Assembly: GCF_007489275.1 (NCBI RefSeq)
Contig: NZ_VLNR01000006.1
Location: 1-64,000 of the forward strand
DNA from: Aquimarina algiphila
Lineage (GTDB): Bacteria > Bacteroidota > Bacteroidia > Flavobacteriales > Flavobacteriaceae
DNA length: 64,000 bases
Direction: 5' to 3'
Below, piece by piece: positions 63,099 to 64,000 of the stretch. Numbering within the stretch: position 1 is the first letter of the stretch; every line of letters starts with the position of its first letter. Position numbers and translations under genes: made by a program. Below the pieces are notes generated by a model. The model was not told the DNA's origin, did no database searches, and worked only from the letters and a program-made list of their open reading frames with translations.

Positions 63099-63899
63099 TT
63101 AAAAATTGTTATCGCCATCTAAAAGATCTCCTAATCCTCCCAATATACTTCCTTCTCCCTTACTTTTACCTCCTCCTCTAGGAGCTAAAGCCAATACTCT
63201 ATTAGCTAGCCTACTAAAAGGTAGTGATTGGACATACACCACGCCAGGTCCTATTAGTGTAGCAAAGAAGAGCCCTTCTCCTCCAAAAATTGTGTTTTTA
63301 ATTCCTCCTACAAACTCTATATCATAATTTACATTTTTAGAAAATCCAATAATACAACCTGTATCAATTTTTAATTTTTCTCCTGGTTGTAGTTCTTTTC
63401 GTGCTGTAGTTCCTCCTGCATGAACAAAAGCCATACCATCGCCTTCTAACTTTTGCATAATAAAACCTTCTCCTCCAAATAAACCTCTACCTAATTTTTT
63501 GGAAAACTCTATTCCAATAGAAACTCCTTTGGCTGCACATAGAAAAGCATCTTTTTGGCAAATAAATTTATTCCCGTATTTGGTTAGGTCTATCGGAATA
63601 ATTTTTCCCGGATATGGCGAAGCAAAACTTACTTTCTTTTTTCCTCCAACCTGGTTATAAAAAGCAGTCATAAATAAACTTTCACCAGTTAACAATCGTT
63701 TACCCGCTCCAAAAATTTTACCAAAAACTCCTTTATCTTTCTCTGATCCATCTCCAAAGATGGTATCCATTTTTATACCATCATCCATCATCATAAAACT
63801 TCCTGCTTCTGCAATTACTCCTTCTTGTGGATCAAGTTCTATTTCTACATATTGCATTTCTTCACCTATGATTTCATAATCGATTTCGTGTGCTGTCAT
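63099..63899 (-). CDS. TIGR00266/AIM24 family protein
   Basis: A 266-residue protein with the beta-rich AIM24 fold. Visible family features are EIIGEEMQYVEIELDPQEGV and IAEAGSFMMMDDGI near the start, glycine-rich hairpins (LLTGESLFMTAF, GRGLFGGEGFIMQKL, GIKNTIFGGEGLFFATL) and a glycine-rich C-terminus. Bacterial members have no proven biochemical role; the mitochondrial relative affects cristae shape. It appears complete. Confidence 0.9.
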   Translation of the reverse strand: MTAHEIDYEIIGEEMQYVEIELDPQEGVIAEAGSFMMMDDGIKMDTIFGDGSEKDKGVFGKIFGAGKRLLTGESLFMTAFYNQVGGKKKVSFASPYPGKIIPIDLTKYGNKFICQKDAFLCAAKGVSIGIEFSKKLGRGLFGGEGFIMQKLEGDGMAFVHAGGTTARKELQPGEKLKIDTGCIIGFSKNVNYDIEFVGGIKNTIFGGEGLFFATLIGPGVVYVQSLPFSRLANRVLALAPRGGGKSKGEGSILGGLGDLLDGDNNF

Positions 63900-64000
63900 A
63901 TTTTTAAATGTTTAAAATATTTTGATTAATGAATAACTACTTTATGAGTAAACATTTTTTTAAATATGTTACATCATATTATTCGTACAGAAACGTATTT

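Noticed and set aside
1-64000. tRNA, rRNA or mobile elements
   Set aside because: No cloverleaf sequence, rRNA segment, transposase, integrase or terminal inverted repeat was recognised by eye; a dedicated scan (tRNAscan-SE, ISfinder) would be decisive.

Overview
This window looks like a chromosomal segment of a marine member of the Flavobacteriaceae, possibly Aquimarina or a close relative; the genus is an inference. The grounds are AT-rich DNA, TAnnTTTG-type -7 boxes, type IX secretion (T9SS) C-terminal sorting domains on large exoenzymes, SusC/SusD proteins, GLPGLI and DUF2141 proteins, and marine polysaccharide enzymes (a GH16 agarase/carrageenase-like enzyme and a PL7 alginate lyase). 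No rRNA, tRNA, CRISPR array, phage or insertion sequence was seen.

Region by region. 0.1-7.7 kb: a Crp-type regulator followed by a same-strand run of a GlcG/HbpS-like protein, a secreted beta-propeller/Dabb protein and an SDR; then an alpha/beta-hydrolase/OsmC fusion, a second SDR and an AraC regulator, separated by AT-rich gaps that may hold gene relics. 7.8-14.9 kb: two large T9SS-exported enzymes, a purple-acid-phosphatase-like protein and an M36 metalloprotease. 15-18 kb: a YdeI-like protein with a promoter and overlapping palindrome, a Cu-Zn superoxide dismutase lipoprotein, and an ECF sigma/RskA anti-sigma pair. 18-22.6 kb: a leftward operon with what looks like a DUF4331 protein split into two exported halves, a TPR lipoprotein and a beta-barrel lacking a TonB plug. 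22.8-26.6 kb: a LETM1-like protein, a second ECF sigma/membrane-protein pair and a type II NADH dehydrogenase.

26.9-33.8 kb: a TonB receptor, a DUF2141 protein and a TPR-like protein, then a LytS-type histidine kinase carrying a C-terminal 2TM domain, four stand-alone 2TM proteins and a LytTR response regulator. 33.9-37 kb: a GH16 enzyme with a fascin-like beta-trefoil and an Endo H-like GH18 lipoprotein, followed by an intergenic region with an orphan promoter and strong terminator (candidate small RNA). 37.8-44 kb: an acyltransferase and a CoA-type Nudix hydrolase, a divergent cyclophilin lipoprotein, and an operon of a 55-residue secreted peptide (not previously obvious because of its size), a GLPGLI protein and an outer-membrane receptor. 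44.3-45.7 kb: a helical protein and a repeat island with a 16-unit, 21-bp tandem array. 45.7-52.6 kb: the RDD / SpoIIM-DUF4129-DUF4350-MoxR-DUF58 cluster typical of Bacteroidetes. 52.7-60.6 kb: a PL7 alginate lyase lipoprotein, then a phosphodiesterase-SusC-SusD operon, a possible 41-residue membrane peptide and a TetR regulator. 60.7-64 kb: a small membrane protein, a second DUF2141 protein, OxyR, a small conserved protein and an AIM24/TIGR00266 protein.

The common themes are cell-envelope export and uptake, oxidative stress (SOD, OxyR, OsmC fusion) and membrane-linked signalling. The most unusual items are the 21-bp array, the five-fold 2TM expansion, the split DUF4331 operon, the small peptide in front of GLPGLI, and the candidate small RNA.
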